DNA of 64,000 nucleotides from an uncultured Cytophagales bacterium (GTDB lineage: Bacteria > Bacteroidota > Bacteroidia > Cytophagales > Thermonemataceae): NCBI GenBank assembly GCA_937911505.1, contig CALEMF010000015.1:172869-236868 (forward strand), given 5' to 3'. Below the pieces are notes generated by a model. The model saw only the letters and a program-made list of their open reading frames with translations. It had not been told where the DNA came from and ran no database searches. Below, one piece after another: positions 1 through 8,522 of this stretch. Numbering within the stretch: position 1 is the first letter of the stretch; the number at the start of each line of letters is the position of its first letter. The position numbers were made by a program, and so were the translations under genes.

Positions 1-801
1 ATATTAATTCTGCTGGACAAAAATATTATTGAAAAGGCCAAAAAGATGAAAACCGCCTCTAAGTTTAAGCGCATCGTTTCTAATATCATCAATAATCCTA
101 TTACCAATTTTGTAGTATCGAGTGTTCCCGCGGTAAGTTCTATTTCTTCTGTAATCAACCTAACCAACAGCGTGGCCGTTACAGAAGGTAATATAGAACC
201 AGAGGACTTAGAGAGCTTTCAAAAAGAACTCAAGAAGTATATTAATCATTATGAAGCACTTGCCAAAGCCAATAATACCCTAAACGATAATATCTCCAAC
301 CTAGATATTAAGGCGGATGCCTTGAAAAAACTTTTACAAGATTTCATCATTACCACTTCAGTTTATCTATACAAGATGGACAGAAGTCAAATGAGTGATC
401 TCTCTCAAAATGAACTGATTGCGCAGCATTATAATTACGTAAAAGTACAAGAGCATATTGCTGCTATCGAAAGGAAGTATCAAAAAGGTGGAAAGCTTTC
501 TTATACAGGGCTTATAAGAGACGGTCGTCTTTCTTACTCTGTAGTAGGGCGTCAGAAGATAGATTTTATGGCAGAGCAATTAGAGCAACTCGTAAACGAA
601 TACCTCACCGCGCTCGATCAGTTTCATCAAAATATTACTACTACCTTAGAAAAGGCACGCGAACTAAGCAAGGATAAAAATAAAATAGATAACAAAATTA
701 AAACCCTTGACAAGCAATACGAGCAGGTGAGGTCTACTTTCCTTAATAATGTAGACTTAAAAACAATGAAACAGCGCCTCGACGCGATCCCTCGCTACTA
801 G
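1..801 (+). CDS. Coiled-coil protein of unknown function, 5' end outside window
   Basis: The frame is open from base 1, so the gene probably starts upstream; the first internal ATG is at 46, giving 251 residues. I do not recognise a family. A weakly hydrophobic stretch follows the N-terminus (about residues 18-45 from that ATG). The rest is rich in Lys, Glu, Asn and Leu with heptad-like spacing (about 50-110 and 185-240), which suggests a long helical coiled coil. There is no clear signal peptide at the internal ATG. It ends in TAG, followed by a possible terminator hairpin. A structural or scaffold role is conceivable, but nothing in the sequence decides it. Confidence 0.6.
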   Translation: MLILLDKNIIEKAKKMKTASKFKRIVSNIINNPITNFVVSSVPAVSSISSVINLTNSVAVTEGNIEPEDLESFQKELKKYINHYEALAKANNTLNDNISNLDIKADALKKLLQDFIITTSVYLYKMDRSQMSDLSQNELIAQHYNYVKVQEHIAAIERKYQKGGKLSYTGLIRDGRLSYSVVGRQKIDFMAEQLEQLVNEYLTALDQFHQNITTTLEKARELSKDKNKIDNKIKTLDKQYEQVRSTFLNNVDLKTMKQRLDAIPRY

Positions 802-816
802 AAGGTAGCCGCCTTC

Positions 817-846
817 AACAAAAAAGATGCCTGTTTTGTTTTTTTT
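817..846 (+). terminator. Possible Rho-independent terminator
   Basis: A stem AACAAAA/TTTTGTT is followed directly by six T residues, 16 bases after the stop of the coiled-coil gene. The stem is AT-rich, so it is a weak candidate. A second small hairpin (GAAGG/CCTTC, 801-816) lies just before it. Confidence 0.4.
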
Positions 847-966
847 CAAAAATAACTAGATTTTTGTTTTTAAAAGTATCAACTTAGTTGTATCTTCAAC
901 GAGTTACTAGCACACCTTGACGATCAATTTTGTGCTATTGTTGATCCCTTGAAAACAAGAAACTAT

Positions 967-2433
967 ATGCAAAAGCTGTCTTTAAACCAAAGCTTACAAC
1001 AGAAGCTTTCACCACAGCAAATACAATTTATCAAGTTGCTACAGATCCCTACGGCTGAGCTGAGAGCACGTGTGCTAGAAGAATTAGAGATAAACCCTAC
1101 TTTAGAAGAAGGCAAAGATGAGCCTGAAAAGGACGACCTACTTGGGAACGAAGCAGAAGAAAACTACGACGACGACAAGGAACCCGAAGAAGTAAACATA
1201 GACGACTATCTACAGGACGACGAAATCAGTGGCTATAAAATGCAAGGGGATAGTGGAGGGCAAGAAGAAGACAAAGAAATGCCCATCCCTATGACAACTA
1301 CACTAATGGATGCGCTTGATAGACAACTGGGCTTCTTAAAGCTCGATGAGCGGCAAAAAATCATTGGACAGCAACTAATAGGCAGTATTGATGAAGATGG
1401 ATACATCCGAAGAGATTTGAAAGCCATTGTGAATGATATGGCTTTTGCCCAAAACATAGAAACCTCAGAAGAAGAAATAGAAGAAATTCTATTCCGAATT
1501 CAACGTTTCGATCCAGCCGGTATTGGCGCAAGGGATCTACAAGAGTGCTTGCTGCTACAGCTAGAGCGGCGCTTAGAAGGGGAAACGGACGCAGCAGAGC
1601 GCTATTATTTAGAAAAAGCTATGGAGGTGGTGGACAACCACTTTGAAGAGTTTACCAAAAAGCATTATCAAAAAATTAAAAAGCGCCTTGATGTAGACGA
1701 TGAAACCCTCAAAGAAATCATCCAGCAAGTAACCAAGCTCAACCCTAAGCCAGGCGATACCTTTAGTAATTTTGGTACAAGCCAGTACGTCATTCCAGAT
1801 TTTATACTGAACAACAATAACGGTAAGCTAGAGATTACACTCAACTCTAAAAATGCGCCTGAGCTGCGCATTAGCCGCTCTTATGCAGAAATGCTCGATA
1901 CGTACGATAAGAGCAACAAAAAAGACAAGGCTATTAAGGAGACGGTGACGTTTGTGAAGCAAAAGCTAGATGCAGCCAAGTGGTTTATTGACGCCATTAA
2001 GCAGCGCCAGCAGACCTTACTCAAAACAATGCAAGCTATTCTCGACTATCAATATGAGTTTTTTCTGGAAGGAGATGAAAGCAAATTTAAACCGATGATC
2101 TTAAAAGACATTGCCGAACGCATCGACATGGATATCTCTACTGTATCGCGGGTGGCCAATAGTAAGGCTATCCAAACAGATTTTGGCATCTATCCACTTA
2201 AATACTTTTTCTCAGAAGGTATCGCCACCGACTCAGGCGAAGACGTAAGTAGTCGAGAGGTAAAGGCGAAGTTGAAAGAACTAGTAGACAACGAAAATAA
2301 GAAGAAGCCGCTTTCTGACGATAAACTTGAAAAGCTACTCAATGAAGAAGGCTATAAAATAGCACGTCGTACCGTGGCCAAATACCGCGAACAACTCAAT
2401 ATTCCTGTCGCTAGACTTAGAAAAGAACTGTAA
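967..2433 (+). CDS. rpoN: RNA polymerase sigma-54 factor RpoN
   Basis: Sigma-54 directs RNA polymerase to -24/-12 promoters and needs an AAA+ activator to open them. The N-terminus is the Gln/Leu-rich activator-interaction region (QSLQQKLSPQQIQFIKLLQI), followed by an acidic linker at about residues 45-100. The core-binding region and a helix-turn-helix (DISTVSRVANSKAI) follow. The C-terminal RpoN box ARRTVAKYRE is at residues 466-475 of 488. I chose ATG 967 over the in-frame TTG at 949 because the conserved N-terminus begins there. A membrane-protein gene starts directly after the stop. No enhancer-binding activator is encoded in the window. Confidence 0.95.
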   Translation: MQKLSLNQSLQQKLSPQQIQFIKLLQIPTAELRARVLEELEINPTLEEGKDEPEKDDLLGNEAEENYDDDKEPEEVNIDDYLQDDEISGYKMQGDSGGQEEDKEMPIPMTTTLMDALDRQLGFLKLDERQKIIGQQLIGSIDEDGYIRRDLKAIVNDMAFAQNIETSEEEIEEILFRIQRFDPAGIGARDLQECLLLQLERRLEGETDAAERYYLEKAMEVVDNHFEEFTKKHYQKIKKRLDVDDETLKEIIQQVTKLNPKPGDTFSNFGTSQYVIPDFILNNNNGKLEITLNSKNAPELRISRSYAEMLDTYDKSNKKDKAIKETVTFVKQKLDAAKWFIDAIKQRQQTLLKTMQAILDYQYEFFLEGDESKFKPMILKDIAERIDMDISTVSRVANSKAIQTDFGIYPLKYFFSEGIATDSGEDVSSREVKAKLKELVDNENKKKPLSDDKLEKLLNEEGYKIARRTVAKYREQLNIPVARLRKEL

Positions 2434-3057
2434 GTGAACAAACAAATCGCCCAAGCCATATCGGTCGTTACGCATCCTTTGCTAATGCCCAGCCTACTCT
2501 TTTTAATACTACTCTATCAAGCACCTACTATGCTGCTAGGAATTCAAGAGAGTATCAGAGGCTCACTGATGCTAATTATTTTTATCTGTACTTTTGCAGT
2601 ACCTTTTCTTGCCTTATTTATGCTGTATAGCTTACGGGTGATTAAAAACTTCCATTTGCCCACTAAAGAAGAGCGGCTTGTCCCCTTTATGATGACTACG
2701 TTGCTGTATGCCATCCTTACTTTCTTTTTGAATAAAATACAGGCTAATATAGACTATAAGATTGTTTACATCTTTTTTGGGATTACCCTTTCAGGCTCCT
2801 TACTTACCGTAGTTACCTACTTCTGGAAGATAAGTGCCCATACCTTAGCACTCGGTGGCATTATCGGGACACTATTTGTGTTCGCTTTTAGAACAGGCGA
2901 TCGTGCCTTACTTTTACCTATCACTCTCCTAACGCTGCTGGCAGGTGTTACCGTAAGTGCGCGCTTGGCGCTCGATGCCCATAAGATAAATGAACTTTGG
3001 AGCGCTTTTCTGATGGGTAGCGTGGTGAATGCTGCTTGTCTATTGTGGTTTTACTAG
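2434..3057 (+). CDS. Multi-pass inner membrane protein, PAP2-like
   Basis: A 207-residue integral membrane protein with about six hydrophobic segments. The GTG start codon follows the rpoN TAA with no spacer, so the two genes are almost certainly co-transcribed and translationally coupled. The size and the conserved short loop 'FHLPTKEERLVPF' resemble Bacteroidota membrane proteins annotated as phosphatase PAP2-related. I do not see the full set of PAP2 catalytic motifs (KxxxxxxRP, PSGH, SRxxxxxH), so enzymatic activity is doubtful. It ends in TAG, about 70 bases before the tRNA-Arg gene. Confidence 0.75.
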   Translation: MNKQIAQAISVVTHPLLMPSLLFLILLYQAPTMLLGIQESIRGSLMLIIFICTFAVPFLALFMLYSLRVIKNFHLPTKEERLVPFMMTTLLYAILTFFLNKIQANIDYKIVYIFFGITLSGSLLTVVTYFWKISAHTLALGGIIGTLFVFAFRTGDRALLLPITLLTLLAGVTVSARLALDAHKINELWSAFLMGSVVNAACLLWFY

Positions 3058-3107
3058 ACTGCAACAAAAATTTGACTAAAACATTGGGGATATTAATAGG
3101 CAATTGC

Positions 3108-3115
3108 TATATTTG
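3108..3115 (+). promoter_or_regulatory. Bacteroidota -7 element for tRNA-Arg
   Basis: TATATTTG matches the Bacteroidota housekeeping -7 consensus TAnnTTTG and ends 14 bases before the mature tRNA 5' end. A TTGG upstream near 3084 could serve as the -33 element. Confidence 0.55.
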
Positions 3116-3129
3116 CCCTCCCAAATAAT

Positions 3130-3203
3130 GTTCTCGTAGCTCAACTGGATAGAGCACCTGACTACGGATCAGGAGGTTTGGGGTTCGACTCCCTACGAGA
3201 ACA
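3130..3203 (+). tRNA. tRNA-Arg (ACG)
   Basis: The cloverleaf is complete. The acceptor stem is GTTCTCG/CGAGAAC, the D-arm GCTC/GAGC, the anticodon stem CCTGA/TCAGG with loop CTACGGA (anticodon ACG), and the T-arm is canonical with TTCGACT. The discriminator is A and CCA is not encoded. ACG should be edited to ICG by TadA to read CGU/CGC/CGA. A second, quite different tRNA-Arg(ACG) lies in the array near 10.2 kb. Confidence 0.96.
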
Positions 3204-3574
3204 CTACGAAGCCCTTTTGCTAGCTGTAAAGGGGCTTTCCTGTTTTTAGGGACAAACGGAGGGACAAACATCTTCGGGGCGGATGTCTATCTTGTCTTCT
3301 TATGTGCATGACCATTGGCACAACATCAGCTTAGATATTTTCTAGGGGGCTTGCGAACCTATCATAGATTTTATAAACTGTCTGCCTTTCAAGAAGGATC
3401 AGAAGTCCTATCAAAAAGTACAATTCTTGAATATATTTCATCTTTTTTCTTAAAAATGAGCCCTTGAGGGATGATTATTGAGGTAATAAGTACAACAAAT
3501 TGAAAGGTTATCATTCAGCTTACCTGCTCATCTCATAAAAGACTGACCACAGCACTTTAAAAACATTAAATGAT
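3204..3574. other. Non-coding gap after tRNA-Arg
   Basis: This 371-base gap has no supportable gene. At 3249-3268 there is a short direct repeat (GGGACAAACGGAGGGACAAA), a sequence style sometimes found at tyrosine-integrase attachment sites next to tRNA genes. No integrase or second att copy is visible, so an ancient integration scar is only a guess. The remainder is AT-rich. Confidence 0.4.
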
Positions 3575-5455
3575 ATGATAAAAATTACTTTTTTTTGGCT
3601 TTGTATGCTACTACTTACTGATGTAGCCCTAGCCCAAAAACCTACTTGGGTATCCAATCGCCCTAATAGCGCTTCGCACTACATTGGTGTAGCGTCTGCT
3701 TCTAAAAACAACACCAATTATCAAACAATTGCGAAGAGAAATGCCCTTAACGACCTTCTAAGTGAAATTCGGGTAACTATTCAGAGTGTTTCTATCCTTA
3801 ATCAAATGGATAAAAATGGTACTTTTAAGGAAGAGTACCAATCGACCATCAAAGCAACTGTAGCTGATGAAATCGAAAACTTAGAACTTGTAGATACCTA
3901 CGAAGACCAAGAAAACTATTGGATTTATTACCGAATTCTAAAGTCAGAATATGCTAACCAAAAGCAACGCAACCGAGAAAAAGCCCAACGGATGGCGCTG
4001 CAATTCTATGAAAGAGCACAAAATGCCGAAAAATCAAAAAACTATGTCACCGCCATTGATTTTTATTTGCAATCCCTGCTAGCCATTAAAGCCTATTGGG
4101 GAGAAAACATAGAAGTGACTTACCAAGGTAAATCCATTTATTTGGCTGTAGATAGTTATGCCAACTTGCAAGAGCTTTTAGATAAAATCAACTTGGTACC
4201 TAATGTAAATGCCCTCAACTTTTCTTCGAACATTGAGAATAAACTATTGGTGATCAAAGTAGAAGACCAAGAGAATGTAGCCATTGCTAAGATACCTTTG
4301 TTGGTAACCTATTTACCTCAAAAAGCGAATCTGAATAATTATTACTCAAATGAGAAAGGAGAGGCGAACATCACCGTTACGCCCAGCAATAATGGTAATT
4401 TCAATCAAATAGAAGCACGTTTAAACCTACAGAATTTCTCGAAAGGCAGCTCTGACGATAGATACTATAAGTATTTAATGCAGAGTTTGCGAAGCCCCAC
4501 ACAAAAAGTAGATGTGACAATTCCTAACAACTTGGACGCTACTTCCAATCGGGTTGCGGGCGATCTATTTCCTTTTAATCTAGATTATTTGAATGTAGAC
4601 TTTAGTAATGCGGATAGTTATACGTTTAAAAACCTTCGACTGGTACCCATTAGAGCTAAGGGCAATTTTAAGCAAATTGTGGGTAACTTAGGTTACTATA
4701 TTGCCTTACAAGAAGCGATGGATACAGACAAGGTTGCTATTAGTGAAGTGAATAGAAGTGGGAGAGTCAATACTTTACTAGTAAGAAATTTATCAAGCGA
4801 TACGTTATTTGTGATGTCAGGAGAAATTTTGATAGGTGGTAAGCAAGACAGAGTAATTGCCAGTGATATGCTCATACCCCCCAACAGTGGGCAGGTAAAG
4901 CTACCCGTGTATTGTGTGGAGAAGGGGCGTTGGAAATATAAAAATAATGGTAACGACGCTAAGTTTACCGAATATTATGGGATGGCCAATGATCACCTGA
5001 GAGACATTATAGATCACCAAAAAGGGCAGCAAGCGGTCTGGAAGGAAGTTTCTAAAACCAATAAGAAAGATAATGTTGCCAGCAGGACGGATGCCTACAC
5101 CGCCCACGCCAATAACCGCAGGTTTCGACAAAGAGAGCAAGCGTATATTAGCTTTTTTAACAACCTCTTTAACGACCAAAATGATGTAATTGGGGTGATT
5201 GCAGTCACTGGCAATCAAATAGAGGGAGCAGATTTATTCATTTCTAATCGGCTTTTCAAACAAGAATACAGAAAACTCATCTACGCCTATTTGGATGATG
5301 CTATCACCTATGGCGCTCCGGTGAATGTACAAAAAAGCACCATCGATAACTATGTGAATCAACTACTCAACCCCCAGTTGCAACAAAACTTTGTTCAAGA
5401 GAAGGGGCAAGCTTTCCGAAGAGGTGATCAGGTGATTCATATAGCTGTTTATTAA
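3575..5455 (+). CDS. Secreted LPP20-like / ARPP-type protein
   Basis: 626 residues beginning with a signal peptide (cleavage expected after DVALA). The first ~130 mature residues resemble the LPP20/FlgP-like fold of bacterial surface proteins (PTWVSNRP...YIGVASAS...AKRNALNDLLSEI). A middle beta-rich region follows. From about residue 355 the protein matches the ARPP-1 type domain (ARG and rhodanese-phosphatase-associated protein), with the diagnostic run MSGEILIGGKQDRVIASD and VYCVEKGRW. Fusing LPP20 to ARPP-1 is known among Bacteroidota, but its function is not. It stands alone, with no operon partner. It is probably periplasmic or surface located. Confidence 0.75.
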   Translation: MIKITFFWLCMLLLTDVALAQKPTWVSNRPNSASHYIGVASASKNNTNYQTIAKRNALNDLLSEIRVTIQSVSILNQMDKNGTFKEEYQSTIKATVADEIENLELVDTYEDQENYWIYYRILKSEYANQKQRNREKAQRMALQFYERAQNAEKSKNYVTAIDFYLQSLLAIKAYWGENIEVTYQGKSIYLAVDSYANLQELLDKINLVPNVNALNFSSNIENKLLVIKVEDQENVAIAKIPLLVTYLPQKANLNNYYSNEKGEANITVTPSNNGNFNQIEARLNLQNFSKGSSDDRYYKYLMQSLRSPTQKVDVTIPNNLDATSNRVAGDLFPFNLDYLNVDFSNADSYTFKNLRLVPIRAKGNFKQIVGNLGYYIALQEAMDTDKVAISEVNRSGRVNTLLVRNLSSDTLFVMSGEILIGGKQDRVIASDMLIPPNSGQVKLPVYCVEKGRWKYKNNGNDAKFTEYYGMANDHLRDIIDHQKGQQAVWKEVSKTNKKDNVASRTDAYTAHANNRRFRQREQAYISFFNNLFNDQNDVIGVIAVTGNQIEGADLFISNRLFKQEYRKLIYAYLDDAITYGAPVNVQKSTIDNYVNQLLNPQLQQNFVQEKGQAFRRGDQVIHIAVY

Positions 5456-5713
5456 GCGTAAGTGATTTATACAACACAAAAAAACACGTTAATGAAGCAC
5501 TCCTATCCCCAAGTAGGAGAATGACTACGTTTGTATAGGACTAGGGCGCATTATTTTAGAAATAATAAATGCTGTAAAGTAAGTAACTACTTGTTGGCTC
5601 ATTTACTTTAAGTAAAAAGAGAGTATACCTTAGAGATATTGCGCCTGAGGAAAAATCTCGTACTAAGTAGGATAAGCTTCTTAAGGCTACATCGTTTACT
5701 TACGAAATGCCGT
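5456..5713. other. Non-coding gap
   Basis: No gene can be supported. A small hairpin CTCCTA/TAGGAG at 5500-5519 lacks a T-run, so it is not a convincing terminator. The sequence leads into the 3' end of the leucine-rich-repeat fragment on the opposite strand. Confidence 0.4.
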
Positions 5714-6072
5714 TTATTCCTTTTTCTTATACGTATAATGGAAATCAACCTTTGCATTTGGGACAAGGCTTTTCAGATAATCAGCAAATTGCTTATCAGA
5801 AGTACTTTCAAACATCTCCCACACCCTAATTTCCTTTAGAGAACGAAGGTTTTTAAGAAAATCATCCATACCAGGATAAGCTTGATGAGAATTGAGGTAA
5901 ATTACTTCAAGCTGAGTGAGCGTGCTACCAAAATCTTTTGGGAAATCAATCACTAAACCTCTTATGTCAAGCTTTTCCAGTTGCGTCAATTGTGCCATTG
6001 ATTCAGGGAAGGTAACGAATCCTACGGTTGTTTTTAAACTCAAACTTTTCAGATTGGACAAGTTCCCCAGCT
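5714..6072 (-). pseudogene. Leucine-rich-repeat gene fragment, 5' end lost
   Basis: About 118 residues of leucine-rich repeats can be read (LGNLSNLKSL, LTQLEKLDIRG, LRSLKEIRVWE), ending in a charged C-terminus KKKE. Reading upstream, the repeat ELGNLSNL starts at the edge of the palindromic repeat at 6073-6104, where an in-frame TAA occurs inside the repeat. The LRR gene therefore looks cut off by the transposase-associated element next to it. A start at TTG 6061 is possible but unlikely to give a folded protein. A separate intact LRR gene exists at 37361-38179. Confidence 0.6.
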
Positions 6073-6104
6073 CCCCTCTCTGGTCTTAGCGTCTCGCTGA
6101 GACC
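6073..6104 (-). repeat. REP-like imperfect palindrome, copy 1 (inverted)
   Basis: Read on the minus strand this is GGTCT-c-AGCG-aga-CGCT-a-AGACC plus a conserved tail AGAGAGGGG. The hairpin has two paired blocks (GGTCT/AGACC and AGCG/CGCT), one C·A mismatch and a 3-base loop. It lies 9 bases beyond the 3' end of the transposase gene and is inverted relative to the three copies on the other side. Confidence 0.85.
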
Positions 6105-6113
6105 TCATACCCA

Positions 6114-6665
6114 TTAGTACAAAAGGTATAAATCTATCATACCTTTTTCGCCACAATAATCCATAGCACTACTATATTTCCAGTGTTGCGCTTCCTCTAC
6201 GAAACCAGCTTCAACTGGGTTTTGGTGAATATAATCTACTCTTTGCTTTAGCTTTTCATTACTATTAAGTTCAATAGGATGGTTATGTTGTAACCAAAAC
6301 TGAAACCCTTTATTGTTAGATAGCTTTTGACCTGCTCTTTCCATCATCCACAACATCCAATCTTTTCTGCTCTCTTGAGGACTATGTTGTATATATTTTC
6401 TAATGTGTCGTGAGGTATAGCTTTTCAAGTCCCTGATAGTATCCGCTAATTGATGATCTTCCTCTATGCCAACTATCAAGTGTATGTGACTGGTCATGAT
6501 GACCCAGGCCCCTACTATAAGCCCTTTTTCTTTTTGGCAATAGCGTATCGACTCCAAAAATATATCCTTATATTCATTTCTGATGAATACATCTATCCAA
6601 TGTACAACGGTGAAAGTGACGAAATAAAAGTGATTTTGACTGCGAATAGCGTATTTTCTGCTCAT
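6114..6665 (-). CDS. REP-associated tyrosine transposase (RAYT, Y1_Tnp family)
   Basis: 183 residues, usual for the family. These enzymes are HUH single-strand nucleases related to IS200/IS605 TnpA that recognise palindromic REP sequences. The HUH metal motif is H60-I-H62 in MTSHIHLIVG. The conserved block RVDYIHQNPVEAG is at about residues 142-154, and FYFVTFTVVHWID near the N-terminus is typical. The gene sits between oppositely oriented copies of a 23-base imperfect palindrome, as expected for a RAYT and its cognate repeats. No terminal inverted repeats or target duplication of a classical IS are seen. It ends in TAA. Confidence 0.93.
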   Translation of the reverse strand: MSRKYAIRSQNHFYFVTFTVVHWIDVFIRNEYKDIFLESIRYCQKEKGLIVGAWVIMTSHIHLIVGIEEDHQLADTIRDLKSYTSRHIRKYIQHSPQESRKDWMLWMMERAGQKLSNNKGFQFWLQHNHPIELNSNEKLKQRVDYIHQNPVEAGFVEEAQHWKYSSAMDYCGEKGMIDLYLLY

Positions 6666-6735
6666 AAAATGAAGCTTAGGGTTTTAAAATAGCTATTTTA
6701 ATGATTAGGTGCAAGGTGAGCGAGTTTTTGATCTT

Positions 6736-6768
6736 GGTCTCAGCGAGACGCTAAGACCAGAGAGAGTG
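6736..6768 (+). repeat. REP-like imperfect palindrome, copy 2
   Basis: GGTCT-c-AGCG-aga-CGCT-a-AGACC at 6736-6758, followed by AGAGAGAG. It is identical in its 23-base core to copies 1 and 4. Confidence 0.85.
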
Positions 6769-6787
6769 TTTGATCTGGGTCGTTTTT

Positions 6788-6820
6788 GGTCTCAGCGAGA
6801 TGCTAAGACCAGAGAGGGGG
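6788..6820 (+). repeat. REP-like imperfect palindrome, copy 3
   Basis: Same core as copy 2 at 6788-6810, except one C-to-T change in the second inner arm (TGCT instead of CGCT), so one stem pair becomes G·T. The AGAGAGGGGG tail follows. Confidence 0.85.
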
Positions 6821-6885
6821 ATAAGATAAGTGAAAGAAAGGGGACTGGAGGTACTAGATTTGAGTAGTTCCTTTTTTCTGGTTTT

Positions 6886-6918
6886 GGTCTCAGCGAGACG
6901 CTAAGACCAGAGAGGGAG
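6886..6918 (+). repeat. REP-like imperfect palindrome, copy 4
   Basis: Core identical to copy 2 at 6886-6908, followed by AGAGAGGGAG. Each of the three right-hand copies is preceded by a T-rich stretch ending in TTGG, so the repeated unit extends slightly beyond the hairpin. Confidence 0.85.
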
Positions 6919-6996
6919 GGGATTCGAAATGGCATATCTCACACAATGTCACGCTAATCCTTCATCTCTAAAGCTAACCACTCAATAAAGAAATCA

Positions 6997-7287
6997 ATGA
7001 ATAAAAAAATAGTAGTAGCTGAAAGGCGATTTGAAATTGTGCCAAAAGATGGCAATGAAAATGTGAACAGGGTAACGATTCGGTTTTTCATCCCCTCTGA
7101 AAACCAAGAAAATGAATGGGTATGCCCATTTGAAATTGAAGCGCCTGGATATAAGAAGACGAAAGAAATATACGGTGTAGACAGCTTCCAAGCACTGTCT
7201 TTGTCCATTGAAGTAGGGAAAGCCTCTATAGAAGCACTGAAAAACCAATACCAGTTTAGTTTCAAAGAGGAAAACCTATGGATATAG
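6997..7287 (+). CDS. Small DUF6968-like protein
   Basis: 96 residues with no signal peptide, predicted mixed alpha/beta. The pattern AERRFEIV...VTIRFFIP...WVCPFEIEAPG...IYGVDSFQALSLSIE resembles the DUF6968 family. That family has a 'CP-x-I' strand and a 'YGVDSxQAL' helix, and its function is unknown. I match it by pattern memory only. It stands alone between the RAYT repeat cluster and a strong bidirectional terminator. Small proteins of this type are sometimes near mobile elements or toxin/immunity genes, but nothing here shows that. Confidence 0.6.
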   Translation: MNKKIVVAERRFEIVPKDGNENVNRVTIRFFIPSENQENEWVCPFEIEAPGYKKTKEIYGVDSFQALSLSIEVGKASIEALKNQYQFSFKEENLWI

Positions 7288-7444
7288 GTATAAATGGAGA
7301 AGTTTACTGCTTGAGGTTTGTAGTCACGAACTTTCTATTGTAAAGTTTTAAGTACTTAAATGCTACAGGAACGTGAGCGTTGTTGATTGGTTCCATACGA
7401 ACACAAATAGGTTATGTATTATTTAAATAGGTTGCTTACGTTTT

Positions 7445-7497
7445 AAAAAGTATGAAAGCCTTCCCTCTTAATTGAGAGAAAGGCTTTCATACTTTTT
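7445..7497. terminator. Strong bidirectional terminator
   Basis: A perfect 18-bp stem (AAAAAGTATGAAAGCCTT at 7445-7462 pairs with 7480-7497) has A residues on one flank and T residues on the other. It separates the convergent genes at 6997-7287 and 7509-8522 and should work in both directions. Confidence 0.9.
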
Positions 7498-7508
7498 AGA
7501 TTGTATAT

Positions 7509-8522
7509 CTACAGCGGTCTATTTACAATTACCGTAAGGATATCATTCGCTTCGTCATAGTGTTGGTCTACCATATCAGAACGCAGCTCATAAGGCGCTA
7601 CACCTAATAGGCTAGCTAACTCACTAGAAAGTTCAGTATCTTCGAGCGTTACTGCCTCTATGCCCATTTGTACAAACTGCACATATAGGCTTGATTGATT
7701 ACTAGAAAAAGCATAGATACCTTCTATAAAAGGATGAGGGGTTGGACGTACTTCTACTACAGACCCAACATAGAAAACATCTTGATTAATTTCGTGCGCT
7801 TTAAACGCTTCGGATAGATCAAAGCTTGTCTCCAACAAACTGTTCAGACTGCCATCGAAAGCGTCAGTAGTCAAAGTTGCAACAGGCACTTCATAAGTAA
7901 CGGGGTAACTTTGTACTGCCACCACTGCATTGTAGGTTTGGTTCTCTTCATTGAAGATAACAGGATATTTTCCAGCAGGAATAACGTTACCACTCAAGCC
8001 ATAATTTTCGACTACGGCTGGATCAAGCATCACACTACCAGCTACCTCGTAAACCTCTTGATTAATTACACCCTCAATCCCTTCATAAAACTGCTCAAAA
8101 ACGATGCGCTCGTTCCCAGGAACTAGTATTTTTCCGCGAAAACCTTCCACATCTAGTTGATCAGCGTAACGATCAAATATACTTGAATTCACTGATTCAA
8201 GTATTTCAAGAGGGTCAAAAAGGTCATCTAAGGCAGGTATGTTACAGAAGCCTTCAAATTCTACACATATCTTTCTTCCTGTTTTTGCCCTACATTCACC
8301 TCGTCCTGCTGAACGACATACTTTAGAGCCGAAGTTATTAAACCCTACGGTGATTTCTTCAGTATAACAAATCGTTTGCGGTCCGCATAAGTTAGTACTT
8401 CTGGCTTGGGTACTTTGTGAATTTTGAGGAGAAGTAATGATTTCCTCATTTTCACAGGCAGTAAAAGTAACAGCTATCAATAACCCGATTGAGAGCAGTA
8501 ATTTACGTTGTTTTTGTAACAT
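7509..8522 (-). CDS. Secreted lipoprotein of unknown function
   Basis: 337 residues starting with a lipoprotein signal peptide. The lipobox is AVTFTAC, with Cys23 as the lipid-anchored residue. A short acidic and Ser/Thr/Gln-rich linker follows. A cysteine-rich segment at about residues 46-95 (LCGPQTICY, VCRSAGRGECRAKTG, ICVEFEGFC) probably forms disulfides. The remaining 240 residues look beta-rich. I do not recognise the family. It is monocistronic, shares the terminator at 7445-7497 with the convergent gene, and is probably on the outer membrane. Confidence 0.75.
   Translation of the reverse strand: MLQKQRKLLLSIGLLIAVTFTACENEEIITSPQNSQSTQARSTNLCGPQTICYTEEITVGFNNFGSKVCRSAGRGECRAKTGRKICVEFEGFCNIPALDDLFDPLEILESVNSSIFDRYADQLDVEGFRGKILVPGNERIVFEQFYEGIEGVINQEVYEVAGSVMLDPAVVENYGLSGNVIPAGKYPVIFNEENQTYNAVVAVQSYPVTYEVPVATLTTDAFDGSLNSLLETSFDLSEAFKAHEINQDVFYVGSVVEVRPTPHPFIEGIYAFSSNQSSLYVQFVQMGIEAVTLEDTELSSELASLLGVAPYELRSDMVDQHYDEANDILTVIVNRPL

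Noticed and set aside
36..801. First gene considered as a phage or tape-measure protein
   Set aside because: Coiled-coil composition alone does not support it and the next genes (rpoN) are chromosomal housekeeping.
3130..3300. tRNA-Arg as an integration site of a genomic island
   Set aside because: The short GGGACAAA repeat after the tRNA is suggestive, but there is no integrase and no second att copy in the window.
4696..5218. Minus-strand open frames inside the LPP20/ARPP gene
   Set aside because: They are shadows of the plus-strand coding sequence, whose conserved domains are clear.
5500..5519. Hairpin CTCCTA/TAGGAG considered as a terminator
   Set aside because: No T-run follows and the stem is only six pairs.
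6082..6908. Repeats considered as a CRISPR array
   Set aside because: Only four copies, in mixed orientation, with unequal spacing and a transposase gene between them; no cas genes.
6954..7265. Two minus-strand frames over the DUF6968-like gene
   Set aside because: They overlap a better-supported plus-strand gene and show no recognisable features.
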